Assembly: GCA_934292725.1 (NCBI GenBank)
Contig: CAKQXY010000020.1
Coordinates: forward strand, 1 to 59,572
Direction: 5' to 3'
Source of the DNA: an uncultured Lachnospiraceae bacterium
GTDB taxonomy: Bacteria > Bacillota > Clostridia > Lachnospirales > Lachnospiraceae
Length of the DNA: 59,572 nt
Part shown: positions 51,841 to 59,572 of the stretch, in pieces
Position numbering within the stretch: the first letter of the stretch is position 1
Layout: the number at the start of each line of letters is the position of its first letter
Translations under genes and position numbers: made by a program
The notes under the pieces: model-generated
Seen by the model: only the letters and a program-made list of their open reading frames with translations
Told to the model about the DNA's origin: nothing
Database searches by the model: none

Positions 51841-52674
51841 TTAATTTTTTTCGCGGTTTAAATATAAAAGCGGAAGTCCGATACAGCAAATTCCGCCAAC
51901 TATATTTCCAAGTGTAACCGGAATAAGATTTTTTATCAGAAAGCTTCCCCAGCTTAACTGTGACAACTGTGCTTCTGTGTAGCCATACAGTTCCATTGCT
52001 TTATTTACGTAGTCTGGATTCATCTTGCAAAACAGACCTGCTGTTATGTAATACATATTAGCAACGCAGTGCTCAAAGCCTGCTGTTACAAACAGCATGA
52101 TTACAAAGAAAGATACAAGCAGCTTTCCGCTGATATCTTTTGCGCAGATTGCCATCAAAACAGCTGCACAAACTAAAATATTACAGAGAATGCCAGATGT
52201 AAATGCCCTGCCAAATGGCAGTGTTGCTTTTCCATATGCCACCTTAATTGTATAAGCACCAAGTCCGCCAGCTGAATAATCAAGCTGACCGCTGCAGTAA
52301 ACTAGTGCTGTAAAAATCAGCGCTCCTGCAAAATTTCCAAGAAATACAAGTACTAAAACACGAATGCAGTCTGCCACAGAAATATGTTTTTCAGCAACAC
52401 CAAGTGCCATTAAGCAGTCACCAGTAAACAGCTCTGCCCCCAGCAGAATTACCATCATCAAACCTACTGGGAATACGACTGCCGCCGTAAGTCTTGCAAG
52501 TCCTACATTTGCCACAGAATGTGCTGCCACGCTGCTCGCTGCTGCACCCATTCCAATCATCATTCCAGCTAACATTGCTTTTCCAAACAGCTTGCCAATC
52601 GGTGTAGCTGCCTTCGCTTTGCATCCCTGTGCATAGCTTTTCGTTGCTTCTTTTACAGATAAAAAGCCTTCCAT
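51841..52674 (-). CDS. Formate/nitrite transporter family channel
   Basis: A 277-aa six-span protein of the FocA/NirC family, with the half-helix signatures FTGDCLMALG (near 85) and GFEHCVANMYYI (near 200, the central pore His). It forms pentameric channels for formate, nitrite or hydrosulfide; a fermenting anaerobe would most likely move formate. It is monocistronic, with a terminator shared with the regulator pair. Confidence 0.92.
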   Translation of the reverse strand: MEGFLSVKEATKSYAQGCKAKAATPIGKLFGKAMLAGMMIGMGAAASSVAAHSVANVGLARLTAAVVFPVGLMMVILLGAELFTGDCLMALGVAEKHISVADCIRVLVLVFLGNFAGALIFTALVYCSGQLDYSAGGLGAYTIKVAYGKATLPFGRAFTSGILCNILVCAAVLMAICAKDISGKLLVSFFVIMLFVTAGFEHCVANMYYITAGLFCKMNPDYVNKAMELYGYTEAQLSQLSWGSFLIKNLIPVTLGNIVGGICCIGLPLLYLNREKN

Positions 52675-52770
52675 AGTAAAATATCCACCTGTCTTTTTTA
52701 TTCCAGTCGGGATTTCCCGCCATCTTTTCTATTATATCACAATTTTTTTTGATTGAACAGCAAATTTTTA

Positions 52771-52800
52771 ATGACATATCCTTTTCAACTGTGCTATACT
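52771..52800 (+). promoter_or_regulatory. Probable promoter of proB-proA
   Basis: ATGACA (52771-52776) and TATACT (52795-52800) are 18 bases apart. The leader downstream contains GAAGTT...AACTTC, a possible hairpin; no T-box features were seen. Confidence 0.45.
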
Positions 52801-52877
52801 GAAGTAAAATTTAACTATGAAGTTCTAAATAGTTACATTACAATCAACTTCAAAAGCAGAAAGGTATGGTTTTCACT

Positions 52878-53654
52878 ATGCGTATTGTCATAAAAATTGG
52901 TACTTCCACTCTTGCTCATCACACTGGACGACTCAATATAAGACGTACAGAGGTGCTCTGCAAGGTAATCAGTGATTTAAAAAATGCCGGACATGAAATT
53001 GTCATGGTCTCATCTGGTGCCATCGGTATGGGTGCCGGCAAGCTTTCATTAAAAGAGCGACCGTCTGATATGCCAACAAAGCAGGCTGCCGCAGCTGTAG
53101 GTCAGTGTGAGCTGATGTATACATATGATAAGCTTTTTGGTGAATATAATCACACAGTTGCCCAAATCCTTTTAACTAGTGAAGATATTGAGCACGATGA
53201 CAGACGCCAAAATGTGGAAAATACAATGGAGCGTCTGCTTTCTCTTGGTGCAATTCCAATTATCAATGAAAATGATACAATCTCTACTGCTGAGATTGTG
53301 ATTGGCGACAACGATACGCTCAGCGCAATTGTAGCAAGCACTGTTCACGCTGATTTACTCGTGCTTCTTTCTGATATTGACGGCCTGTTTACGGCTGATC
53401 CAAGAAAGGATCCTTCTGCAACACTTATTCCTACTGTTTTTGAAATCACACCTGAAATTAAAGCTATGACCTCTGGTGCTGGCACAAATCTTGGAACTGG
53501 CGGCATGACTACAAAAATTCAGGCTGCACAGATTGCAACAGAAAATGGCATTGATATGGTTATTGCAAACGGAGCTGACCCTGTTATCTTATATGATATC
53601 GCAGATGGAAAACAAGCAGGAACACGTTTTCTTGCACAGAAAAAAAAGATTTAA
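52878..53654 (+). CDS. proB: Glutamate 5-kinase without PUA domain
   Basis: A 258-aa amino-acid kinase that phosphorylates glutamate for proline synthesis. Motifs: IKIGTSTL at the start, VSSGAIGMGAGKL, NENDTI, GDNDTLSA and LLSDIDGLFTADP, GTGGMTTKI. The C-terminal PUA domain of longer ProB proteins is absent, a common short form. The ATG at 52878 fits the family start; an ATG four codons earlier is one base from the AGAAAGG site. proA follows 20 bases later. Confidence 0.95.
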   Translation: MRIVIKIGTSTLAHHTGRLNIRRTEVLCKVISDLKNAGHEIVMVSSGAIGMGAGKLSLKERPSDMPTKQAAAAVGQCELMYTYDKLFGEYNHTVAQILLTSEDIEHDDRRQNVENTMERLLSLGAIPIINENDTISTAEIVIGDNDTLSAIVASTVHADLLVLLSDIDGLFTADPRKDPSATLIPTVFEITPEIKAMTSGAGTNLGTGGMTTKIQAAQIATENGIDMVIANGADPVILYDIADGKQAGTRFLAQKKKI

Positions 53655-53674
53655 AAGAAAGGACTAAACGCATT

Positions 53675-54925
53675 ATGAAAGAAACAAAGTGTATTTTACA
53701 GGAAGCAAAGGCAGCTGTTTCTTCTCTGGCGGTTTTGAAAAGTGAAGAAAAAAATAAAGCGCTTCTTGCTATGGCAGATGCACTAATTGCTGACACTTCT
53801 TCTATTCTTTGTGAAAATAAAAAAGATATGGACGCTGCAAAGGACACTATATCTTCTGTCATGCTTGACCGACTAAGGCTTGATGAATCACGCATACGCG
53901 CTATGGCAGACGGCATCCGTGCTGTCGCTGCACTGCCTGATCCTGTTGGCCGCATTCTTTCTGATGAAACACGCCCAAACGGACTTCATATTCAAAAAGT
54001 CTCTGTACCAATGGGCGTTATCGCTATTATTTACGAAAGCCGCCCAAATGTCACCTCAGATGCTGCTGCTCTAGCTTTAAAATCTGGAAATGTCTGTGTA
54101 CTTCGCACAGGAAAGGAAGCCTTTCACAGTGCATTTTCAATTGTCACAGCACTAAAAAAAGGGCTTCATAGCTGTGGCATAAATGAACAGGTCATAAACC
54201 TGATTGAGGATACAAGCCGAAAAAGTGCACTTGATTTAATGCGTGCCGTTGTTTTTATTGATCTTTTGATTCCGCGCGGTGGTGCAGGACTTATAAAGGC
54301 ATGCGTAGAGCAGGCGCTTGTTCCTTGTATTCAGACAGGCACTGGAATCTGTCATATCTATGTAGATAAGGATGCCGACCTTTCAATGGCACTGCGAATA
54401 GTTGAAAATGCAAAAATGAGCCGACCTTCTGTGTGCAATGCTGCCGAGGTTTGTCTTGTGCACCGCGATGTAACAAAGAAATTTCTTCCTATGCTGCAAA
54501 AAAGCTTGTGTGACCCATCTCGCGAGCATCCTGCTAAGCTTCGCCTTGACAAAGAAGCTCTTTCCATTATTGACGGTACTCCTGCAGATGAGAATGATTT
54601 TGATACGGAATTTCTCGACTATATTCTCGCTGTGCATATCGTAAGTGATGTTAACGAAGCAATTGCACATATTGCTTCCCACTCTACTCATCACAGCGAA
54701 TCAATCATCACACAGAATGAACAGACTGCTGCTCTATTTACAACTCTTGTAGACAGTGCTGCTGTCTATGTCAATGCCTCAACTCGCTTTACTGACGGAG
54801 GTGAGTTTGGTCTTGGCTGTGAAATGGGAATTTCAACACAGAAGCTTCACGCGCGCGGTCCAATGGGGCTTCGTGAGCTGACAGCTTACAAATATGTTAT
54901 CACTGGAAATGGACAGACCCGTTGA
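53675..54925 (+). CDS. proA: Glutamate-5-semialdehyde dehydrogenase
   Basis: A 416-aa enzyme reducing glutamyl phosphate to the semialdehyde with NADPH. It has YESRPNVTSDAAALALKSGN, the IPRGGAGLIKA loop, the catalytic Cys in RPSVCNAAE and the ending FTDGGEFGLGCEMGIST. AAAGGACTAAACGC precedes the ATG. It is in an operon with proB. Confidence 0.96.
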   Translation: MKETKCILQEAKAAVSSLAVLKSEEKNKALLAMADALIADTSSILCENKKDMDAAKDTISSVMLDRLRLDESRIRAMADGIRAVAALPDPVGRILSDETRPNGLHIQKVSVPMGVIAIIYESRPNVTSDAAALALKSGNVCVLRTGKEAFHSAFSIVTALKKGLHSCGINEQVINLIEDTSRKSALDLMRAVVFIDLLIPRGGAGLIKACVEQALVPCIQTGTGICHIYVDKDADLSMALRIVENAKMSRPSVCNAAEVCLVHRDVTKKFLPMLQKSLCDPSREHPAKLRLDKEALSIIDGTPADENDFDTEFLDYILAVHIVSDVNEAIAHIASHSTHHSESIITQNEQTAALFTTLVDSAAVYVNASTRFTDGGEFGLGCEMGISTQKLHARGPMGLRELTAYKYVITGNGQTR

Positions 54926-55011
54926 CAAAAGCATCACACTATCTTAACATACTTCTAGACGGCTGCAGCTATTATCTGATGTCCGTTTAAATAAATCTAC
55001 TTGGAGGAATT

Positions 55012-56022
55012 ATGGAACACTTAATTATCCCAGAGGGCTATGAACCAGCTTTAAATCTGCATGATACACAGATTGCCATCAAAACAGTCAAAGATTTCTT
55101 TCAGGATCTGCTCGCAAAGCAGCTAAATCTGCTTCGCGTATCAGCACCGCTGTTTGTTGATCCGGCTTCCGGCTTAAACGACAACTTAAATGGTGTTGAG
55201 CGCCCTGTATCATTTGATATTAAGGAGCAAAGCGGTTTTAACGCTGAGGTTGTACACTCTCTCGCGAAGTGGAAGCGCTATGCTTTAAAGGAATATGGCT
55301 TCTCAAACGGTGAAGGTCTTTACACCGATATGAACGCAATTCGCCGTGATGAGACTACAGACAACATCCACTCCATCTTTGTTGACCAGTGGGACTGGGA
55401 AAAAATCATCTCAAAAGAAGACCGCACACTCGACACTTTAAAGTCCGTTGTCCGTGATGTATACAAGACACTTAGAAAGACAGAAATGTACATGGCAATT
55501 CAGTATGATTACATAGAGGAAATTCTTCCTAAGGAAATTTTCTTTATTACTTCTCAGGAACTTCTTGACATGTACCCGGACAAGACTCCAAAGGAGCGTG
55601 AATATCTGATCACTAAAGAAAAAAAGGCTGTCTGCCTGATGCAGATCGGTGATAAGCTTGGAAATGGAGAGCCGCATGACGGACGTGCACCAGATTATGA
55701 TGACTGGGCACTTAATGCCGATATTCTTGTCTACTATCCAGTTCTTGACATTGCTCTTGAGCTTTCCTCCATGGGTATTCGTGTTGATGAAAACTCTCTT
55801 CGCACTCAGCTTGAGAAGGCTGGCTGCCCAGAGCGTGCCAACCTTGCTTTCCAAAAGGCAATACTAAATAAAGAACTTCCTTACACTATTGGCGGCGGTA
55901 TTGGTCAGTCTCGTATCTGTATGTTCTTCCTTCGCCGTGCCCACATCGGTGAGGTTCAGTCCTCTATCTGGCCGGCTGATATCAGAAAGGAAGCAAAAAA
56001 ACATAATATTACATTGCTTTAA
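55012..56022 (+). CDS. asnA: Aspartate-ammonia ligase (asparagine synthetase A)
   Basis: A 336-aa class II aminoacyl-tRNA-synthetase-like enzyme. Motifs: RVSAPLFVDPASGLND, GVERPVSFDIK, YTDMNAIRRDE, VDQWDWEK, DYDDWALNADIL and GGGIGQSRICM. It uses ammonia, not glutamine. TTGGAGGAATT precedes the ATG. A strong terminator follows the stop. Confidence 0.96.
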   Translation: MEHLIIPEGYEPALNLHDTQIAIKTVKDFFQDLLAKQLNLLRVSAPLFVDPASGLNDNLNGVERPVSFDIKEQSGFNAEVVHSLAKWKRYALKEYGFSNGEGLYTDMNAIRRDETTDNIHSIFVDQWDWEKIISKEDRTLDTLKSVVRDVYKTLRKTEMYMAIQYDYIEEILPKEIFFITSQELLDMYPDKTPKEREYLITKEKKAVCLMQIGDKLGNGEPHDGRAPDYDDWALNADILVYYPVLDIALELSSMGIRVDENSLRTQLEKAGCPERANLAFQKAILNKELPYTIGGGIGQSRICMFFLRRAHIGEVQSSIWPADIRKEAKKHNITLL

Positions 56023-56030
56023 TGCGTATC

Positions 56031-56065
56031 AAAAAAAGTGCCATGGATGTCCACGGCACTTTTTT
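56031..56065. terminator. Bidirectional terminator between asnA and trkH
   Basis: GTGCCATGG (56038-56046) and CCACGGCAC (56051-56059) pair with one mismatch, flanked by seven A before and six T after. Confidence 0.9.
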
Positions 56066-56088
56066 ATATTTCTCGTCACTAATATTTA

Positions 56089-57540
56089 TCAGCGTCTCCA
56101 CGTATCGCGTGAGAGAAGAATCAAAATTGGGAAAATTTCCAATCGTCCAGCCAACATATCAAAAATTAGTACAATTTTTGCAAGCGGACTATAGATTGAG
56201 AAGTTACATGTCGGACCTACTAATTCAAGACCTGGTCCGATATTATTAAAGCAGGCAAGTACAGCTGAAAAATTAGTTCCAACAGAAAAACCATCTATTG
56301 AAATAACTAGCAGACTAAACATAATAATAAGTACATATGCAGCAAGATAGGCGTTTGTATTTTCAAGCACCTTCTCTGATACGACCTGCTTGTTGCTGCG
56401 CACTGCCTGGATTCGCTGTGGGCGAAGCATTTTCTGAATGTTTCTTCTAAGACTCTTAAAGACAAGAAGCAGTCTTCCGCACTTAAAACCACCGCCTGTA
56501 CTTCCAGCGCAGGCACCCACTACCATCAGACATAATAGAATTGACTTTGAAAAACCTGGCCACAGATCAAAGTCTGTGGTAGCAAAACCTGTAGTCGTCA
56601 CAATACTGGCCACCTGGAAAAATGCATGGCGTACTGTTTCTTCAAGCGTTCCATAAAAGCCTCTCAGATTAATCACAATCAAAAGCACACTGCCTAGTAC
56701 CATTCCAACATAAAGACGAAGTTCTTCATCCTCATATACACTCTTTATCTGCTTCATGATTAAAAGATAGTAGCAGCTAAAATTTACACCAAACAGTAGC
56801 ATAAACACTGTACATACATTTTGAATATATGGACTGTAGCTTGCCATACTATCATTTTTTACACCAAATCCACCAGTTCCGGCTGTTCCAAATGCTGTAC
56901 ATACAGCCTCTAACACAGGCATTTTTCCAGCAAGCAAAAACAGAAAATCTACTACCGTCAATACAATGTACAAAATATATAAAATTCCTGCCGTGCTTCT
57001 GATTCTTGGAACAAGCTTTGCAACATTTGGTCCCGGGCTCTCTGCGCGAAGCAGATGCATTGTAAAACCATCATTTCGGCCGCTTACAGGAACAACTGCA
57101 AGCAAAAATACAAGAACACCCATGCCGCCAACCCAGTGGCTAAAGCTTCTCCAGTACAGCATTCCATTTGAAAGACCTTCTACATTCGATAAAATAGATG
57201 CACCTGTTGTCGTAAAACCAGATACGATCTCAAATAGTCCATCAAGATAAGACGGAATTTCACGTGAAATCCAAAATGGAAGACAGCCCAAAAGACTCAT
57301 CACAATCCACGCAAGTCCGACACAAACCATACCTTCTCTTGCATAAAAGCCTTTTTTGGCTTTTCTTGCAAAAAACATAAGCACACCTGCCACTGCTAAA
57401 ATCACAAGGATACTTAAAGCAAATCCTAAAATTGCCTGACTATCCTGACCAGCCAGACTTATAATCAGTGCCGGCACCATAAATGCTGCCTCAGCCAACA
57501 GAATCTGCGCAATCAGCCGTCCCATCATTTTATAGTTCAT
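56089..57540 (-). CDS. trkH: TrkH/KtrB-family potassium uptake protein
   Basis: The 483-aa membrane subunit has the four pore loops of the superfamily with their filter glycines: TTTGASIL, GTAGTGGFGV, TTTGFATTDF and NNIGPGLELV. It conducts K+ (or Na+-coupled K+) and needs the TrkA subunit encoded 35 bases upstream. Confidence 0.94.
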   Translation of the reverse strand: MNYKMMGRLIAQILLAEAAFMVPALIISLAGQDSQAILGFALSILVILAVAGVLMFFARKAKKGFYAREGMVCVGLAWIVMSLLGCLPFWISREIPSYLDGLFEIVSGFTTTGASILSNVEGLSNGMLYWRSFSHWVGGMGVLVFLLAVVPVSGRNDGFTMHLLRAESPGPNVAKLVPRIRSTAGILYILYIVLTVVDFLFLLAGKMPVLEAVCTAFGTAGTGGFGVKNDSMASYSPYIQNVCTVFMLLFGVNFSCYYLLIMKQIKSVYEDEELRLYVGMVLGSVLLIVINLRGFYGTLEETVRHAFFQVASIVTTTGFATTDFDLWPGFSKSILLCLMVVGACAGSTGGGFKCGRLLLVFKSLRRNIQKMLRPQRIQAVRSNKQVVSEKVLENTNAYLAAYVLIIMFSLLVISIDGFSVGTNFSAVLACFNNIGPGLELVGPTCNFSIYSPLAKIVLIFDMLAGRLEIFPILILLSRDTWRR

Positions 57541-57575
57541 AATTAAAAAACTCCTTTTTGCAGAAACTGTATTTG

Positions 57576-58937
57576 TTATGCTTCAAAAATATCGTCAAGC
57601 TTATAGATAATATCATTTCTTGTTGTGACAACAACAACTGTATCACCCTCTCGAATGACAGAATCTCCTCCCGGAAGCTCTGTAACGCCGCCGTGTGTAA
57701 TACAGGCTACAAGAATATTTTGCTTCACTTTCATGTTCTTTAACGGCTTGTCACAATACGGCTTTTTCTCTTCAACATGAAACTCAATTGCCTCTGCCTT
57801 TCCATCTGCTATGGAATGAACTGATACGGCTGCTCCTGTCTGATTGTGCATTGCACGTATATAACGCACAATACCGTTACAGCAAAGATCCTTTGGCCAA
57901 ATAGTACTTCCAATCGGAAGCTGATCAATCATGCTGCCATTTTCCATATGACCAAGCTTTGTGATGACCTGAGATACACCATGCTTAGTTCCATACAGAG
58001 AAATAATCATATTTAACTCGTCCATACCAGTTGCCGTGACAAGTGCGTCACAGCTTTCAAGATTTTCACGCTTCAGCACAAATGTGTTGCTCGCATCATC
58101 ATTGATAATCTCTGTTTTAGGAAGAAGTGCCGCCAGTTCTTCACAATGCTTTGGATCCTTCTCGATCAAACGTACTGTAATGCCATCTTTTTCAAGCTGC
58201 TGAGCCAGATAATAGCTTACACGTCCGCCGCCGCAGATCATAACATGATTTACCTTTTTTGTGATAATTCCAAGGTTATCAAGAAGTGTCGCCAAGCTTT
58301 CTGTTGATGCCGTAACAAATATTCTGTCGCCCTCTCTAAGTACAAAGCTTCCATCCGGTGCTACAACATCACCTCTTCGAAGCACAGCACATACAAGAAC
58401 ACGGCACTTAATTACACGATTCATTTCGCTAAGAGCAACATTACACAAGCGGCTTCTTTCATCAACACGAAGCTCTACGATCTCTACTCTTCCCTTTGCA
58501 AAACTGTCTCTCTTTAAGAAACCTGGAAATTTAAGCAGTCGTTCAATCTCAATTGCAGCCTGCTTTTCTGGATTCACTGTCAATGACAGTGCAAATGTTT
58601 TCTGCATTTTGTAAACCTGATCTGTATAATCCGGATTACAAATTCTTGCAATTGTATGGATATTTGGATTGATTCCATGAGCAGTCATGCTGCACAGAAG
58701 ATTTAACTCATCTGCACCAGTCGTTGCAATTAAAAGATCTGCATCGTTTACACCAGCCTGAAGCAATGTCTCCATCGTAGCGCAATTTCCCAAAACGGCC
58801 ATTACATCATATTTTTCTACGTTTGCTTCCAATACCTGCTGCTTTACATCAATCAACGTAATATCATAACCTGAGGCGCTCAGCTGTCTAGTCAGCGTTG
58901 ATCCAACCTTTCCGACGCCCGCAATTATTATTTTCAT
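57576..58937 (-). CDS. trkA: Trk system regulatory subunit TrkA
   Basis: A 453-aa cytosolic ring protein with two tandem units, each a Rossmann RCK-N domain (GVGKVGSTLTRQL at 7 and ICGGGRVSYYLAQQL near 235) and an RCK-C domain. It gates TrkH in response to nucleotides. The ATG at 58935-58937 follows AAAGGTGAAGGG; an in-frame GTG lies inside that site. Confidence 0.94.
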   Translation of the reverse strand: MKIIIAGVGKVGSTLTRQLSASGYDITLIDVKQQVLEANVEKYDVMAVLGNCATMETLLQAGVNDADLLIATTGADELNLLCSMTAHGINPNIHTIARICNPDYTDQVYKMQKTFALSLTVNPEKQAAIEIERLLKFPGFLKRDSFAKGRVEIVELRVDERSRLCNVALSEMNRVIKCRVLVCAVLRRGDVVAPDGSFVLREGDRIFVTASTESLATLLDNLGIITKKVNHVMICGGGRVSYYLAQQLEKDGITVRLIEKDPKHCEELAALLPKTEIINDDASNTFVLKRENLESCDALVTATGMDELNMIISLYGTKHGVSQVITKLGHMENGSMIDQLPIGSTIWPKDLCCNGIVRYIRAMHNQTGAAVSVHSIADGKAEAIEFHVEEKKPYCDKPLKNMKVKQNILVACITHGGVTELPGGDSVIREGDTVVVVTTRNDIIYKLDDIFEA

Positions 58938-59040
58938 ACCCTTCACCTTTCATGTTCGAATAATGACAGACAATTAGTCATTACATTATGATAGCACAAA
59001 AATAAAAAAGTGCAAGGATATTCTATATCTGCGGTAAATA

Positions 59041-59064
59041 AAAACGACACCCTTTCGAGTGTCG
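59041..59064 (-). terminator. Terminator after the right-edge NlpC/P60 gene
   Basis: CGACAC (59045-59050) and GTGTCG (59059-59064) form a tight stem; the minus strand continues GTTTTTAT. Confidence 0.75.
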
Positions 59065-59081
59065 CCTTATTTTACTATTCT

Positions 59082-59572
59082 TTACGGCAGATATGTACGA
59101 TATCCTATCGGTGTCTTAAAGAATACAGATGTTACATTAATTCCAGTCTCTGGTGAACCTGCATGAACAATTGCACCGTTACCGATGTAAATTGCCACAT
59201 GGTTAGGATTATTATAAAATACAAGATCACCTGGTCTAAGCTGATCGTAAGTGATAGCAGAACCACAATTCATCTGGGACATGGAGTGATGCGGAAGACT
59301 TACGCCTGCCACTCTGCTGTATACCTGCATAGTAAAGCCAGAGCAGTCTACGGAACCGCCAATAGAAAGATCGGTGCCGCCGTATACATAATTGCACTGA
59401 CCTACCCAGCCTAATGCATAATTAACAATTGAATCACGAAGCGGTGTTGAGTTGTTTGATGGAGTTGTAACTTCCTGTGTGGTAGTAGTCTCTGCCGCTG
59501 TTGTGGTTGTAGTTTCTGCCACTGTTGTGGTGGTAGTCTCTGCCGCTGTTGTAGTGGTAGTCTCTGCCGCTG
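59082..59572 (-). CDS. NlpC/P60-domain wall hydrolase with Thr-rich linker, 5' end outside the window
   Basis: The reading frame is open to the right edge, so at least 163 residues are seen and the N-terminus is missing. A low-complexity linker of AAETTTTT-type repeats is followed by a complete NlpC/P60 domain: catalytic Cys in GGSVDCSGFTMQVYSR, His in NPNHVAIYIG and the third polar residue in GAIVHAGSPE. The linker probably spans the wall and links to an N-terminal binding domain beyond the edge. It differs from the 49.2 kb hydrolase, which has SH3 domains and a membrane anchor. Confidence 0.9.
   Translation of the reverse strand, partial: AAETTTTTAAETTTTTVAETTTTTAAETTTTQEVTTPSNNSTPLRDSIVNYALGWVGQCNYVYGGTDLSIGGSVDCSGFTMQVYSRVAGVSLPHHSMSQMNCGSAITYDQLRPGDLVFYNNPNHVAIYIGNGAIVHAGSPETGINVTSVFFKTPIGYRTYLP

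Noticed and set aside
59472..59572. Repeat units that could suggest a CRISPR or satellite array
   Set aside because: They are in frame and encode the Thr-rich linker of the NlpC/P60 protein; no spacers are present.

Overview
The window looks like a chromosome segment of a low-to-moderate-GC Gram-positive Clostridium relative, most likely a Lachnospiraceae gut bacterium. The signs are strong AGGAGG-type ribosome binding sites, split clostridial methionine synthase, NlpC/P60 wall hydrolases, an anchored papain-like protease, LytTR/GHKL signalling and a sugar PTS with its own HPr and enzyme I. No rRNA, tRNA, CRISPR array, transposase or integrase gene was seen. Species assignment is inference only.

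Left part (0.1-6.2 kb): a few broken gene scraps and a hairpin at the edge, then a leftward fructose PTS operon (fruK-fruA-ptsH-ptsI-deoR/fruR) with a clear promoter and repeated operator-like boxes. From 13.9 back to 6.5 kb runs a leftward gene string: rhodanese, THUMP rRNA methyltransferase, membrane-anchored papain-like protease, RdgB, YfcE phosphodiesterase, HSL-type esterase, a condensation/alcohol-acetyltransferase-like enzyme and a zinc-ribbon membrane protein, closed by a terminator.

Middle part (14-25 kb) is accessory DNA. A rightward LytTR regulator, short soluble GHKL kinase and two ABC exporter half-transporters sit on a consensus promoter. A leftward YefM-YoeB toxin-antitoxin pair follows. 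This block is flanked by a 58-bp direct repeat: an internal piece of the rhodanese gene copied 6.3 kb away. Next comes a leftward ABC-2 efflux set (two permeases, a lipoprotein, an ATPase), a GC-rich structured repeat, an unusual hydrophilic 78-aa protein and a DUF1700-like membrane protein.

The glycan locus (25-39 kb, leftward) is the most distinctive region: glucose-1-phosphate cytidylyltransferase, CDP-glucose 4,6-dehydratase, the PMP/Fe-S 3-dehydrase RfbH, a thiamine-diphosphate enzyme of the acetolactate-synthase type, an SDR reductase, a C-methyltransferase-like enzyme, a secondary-alcohol dehydrogenase, a GT2, a LicD protein, a flippase and a GT-C-like membrane protein. The gene set predicts a CDP-linked 3,6-dideoxyhexose with a two-carbon branch (yersiniose-like), assembled into a surface polymer decorated with a phospho-group. 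Two structured intergenic elements interrupt this operon.

Right part (39-59.6 kb): an ABC-F ATPase, the metH/activation domain/metF operon, an orphan trpF, a SulP transporter, two divergent XRE regulators with inactive S24-like domains, a NlpC/P60 wall hydrolase, two tandem SinR-like regulators with repeat operators, a formate/nitrite transporter, proB-proA, asnA, trkH-trkA, and a second NlpC/P60 protein that runs off the right edge.
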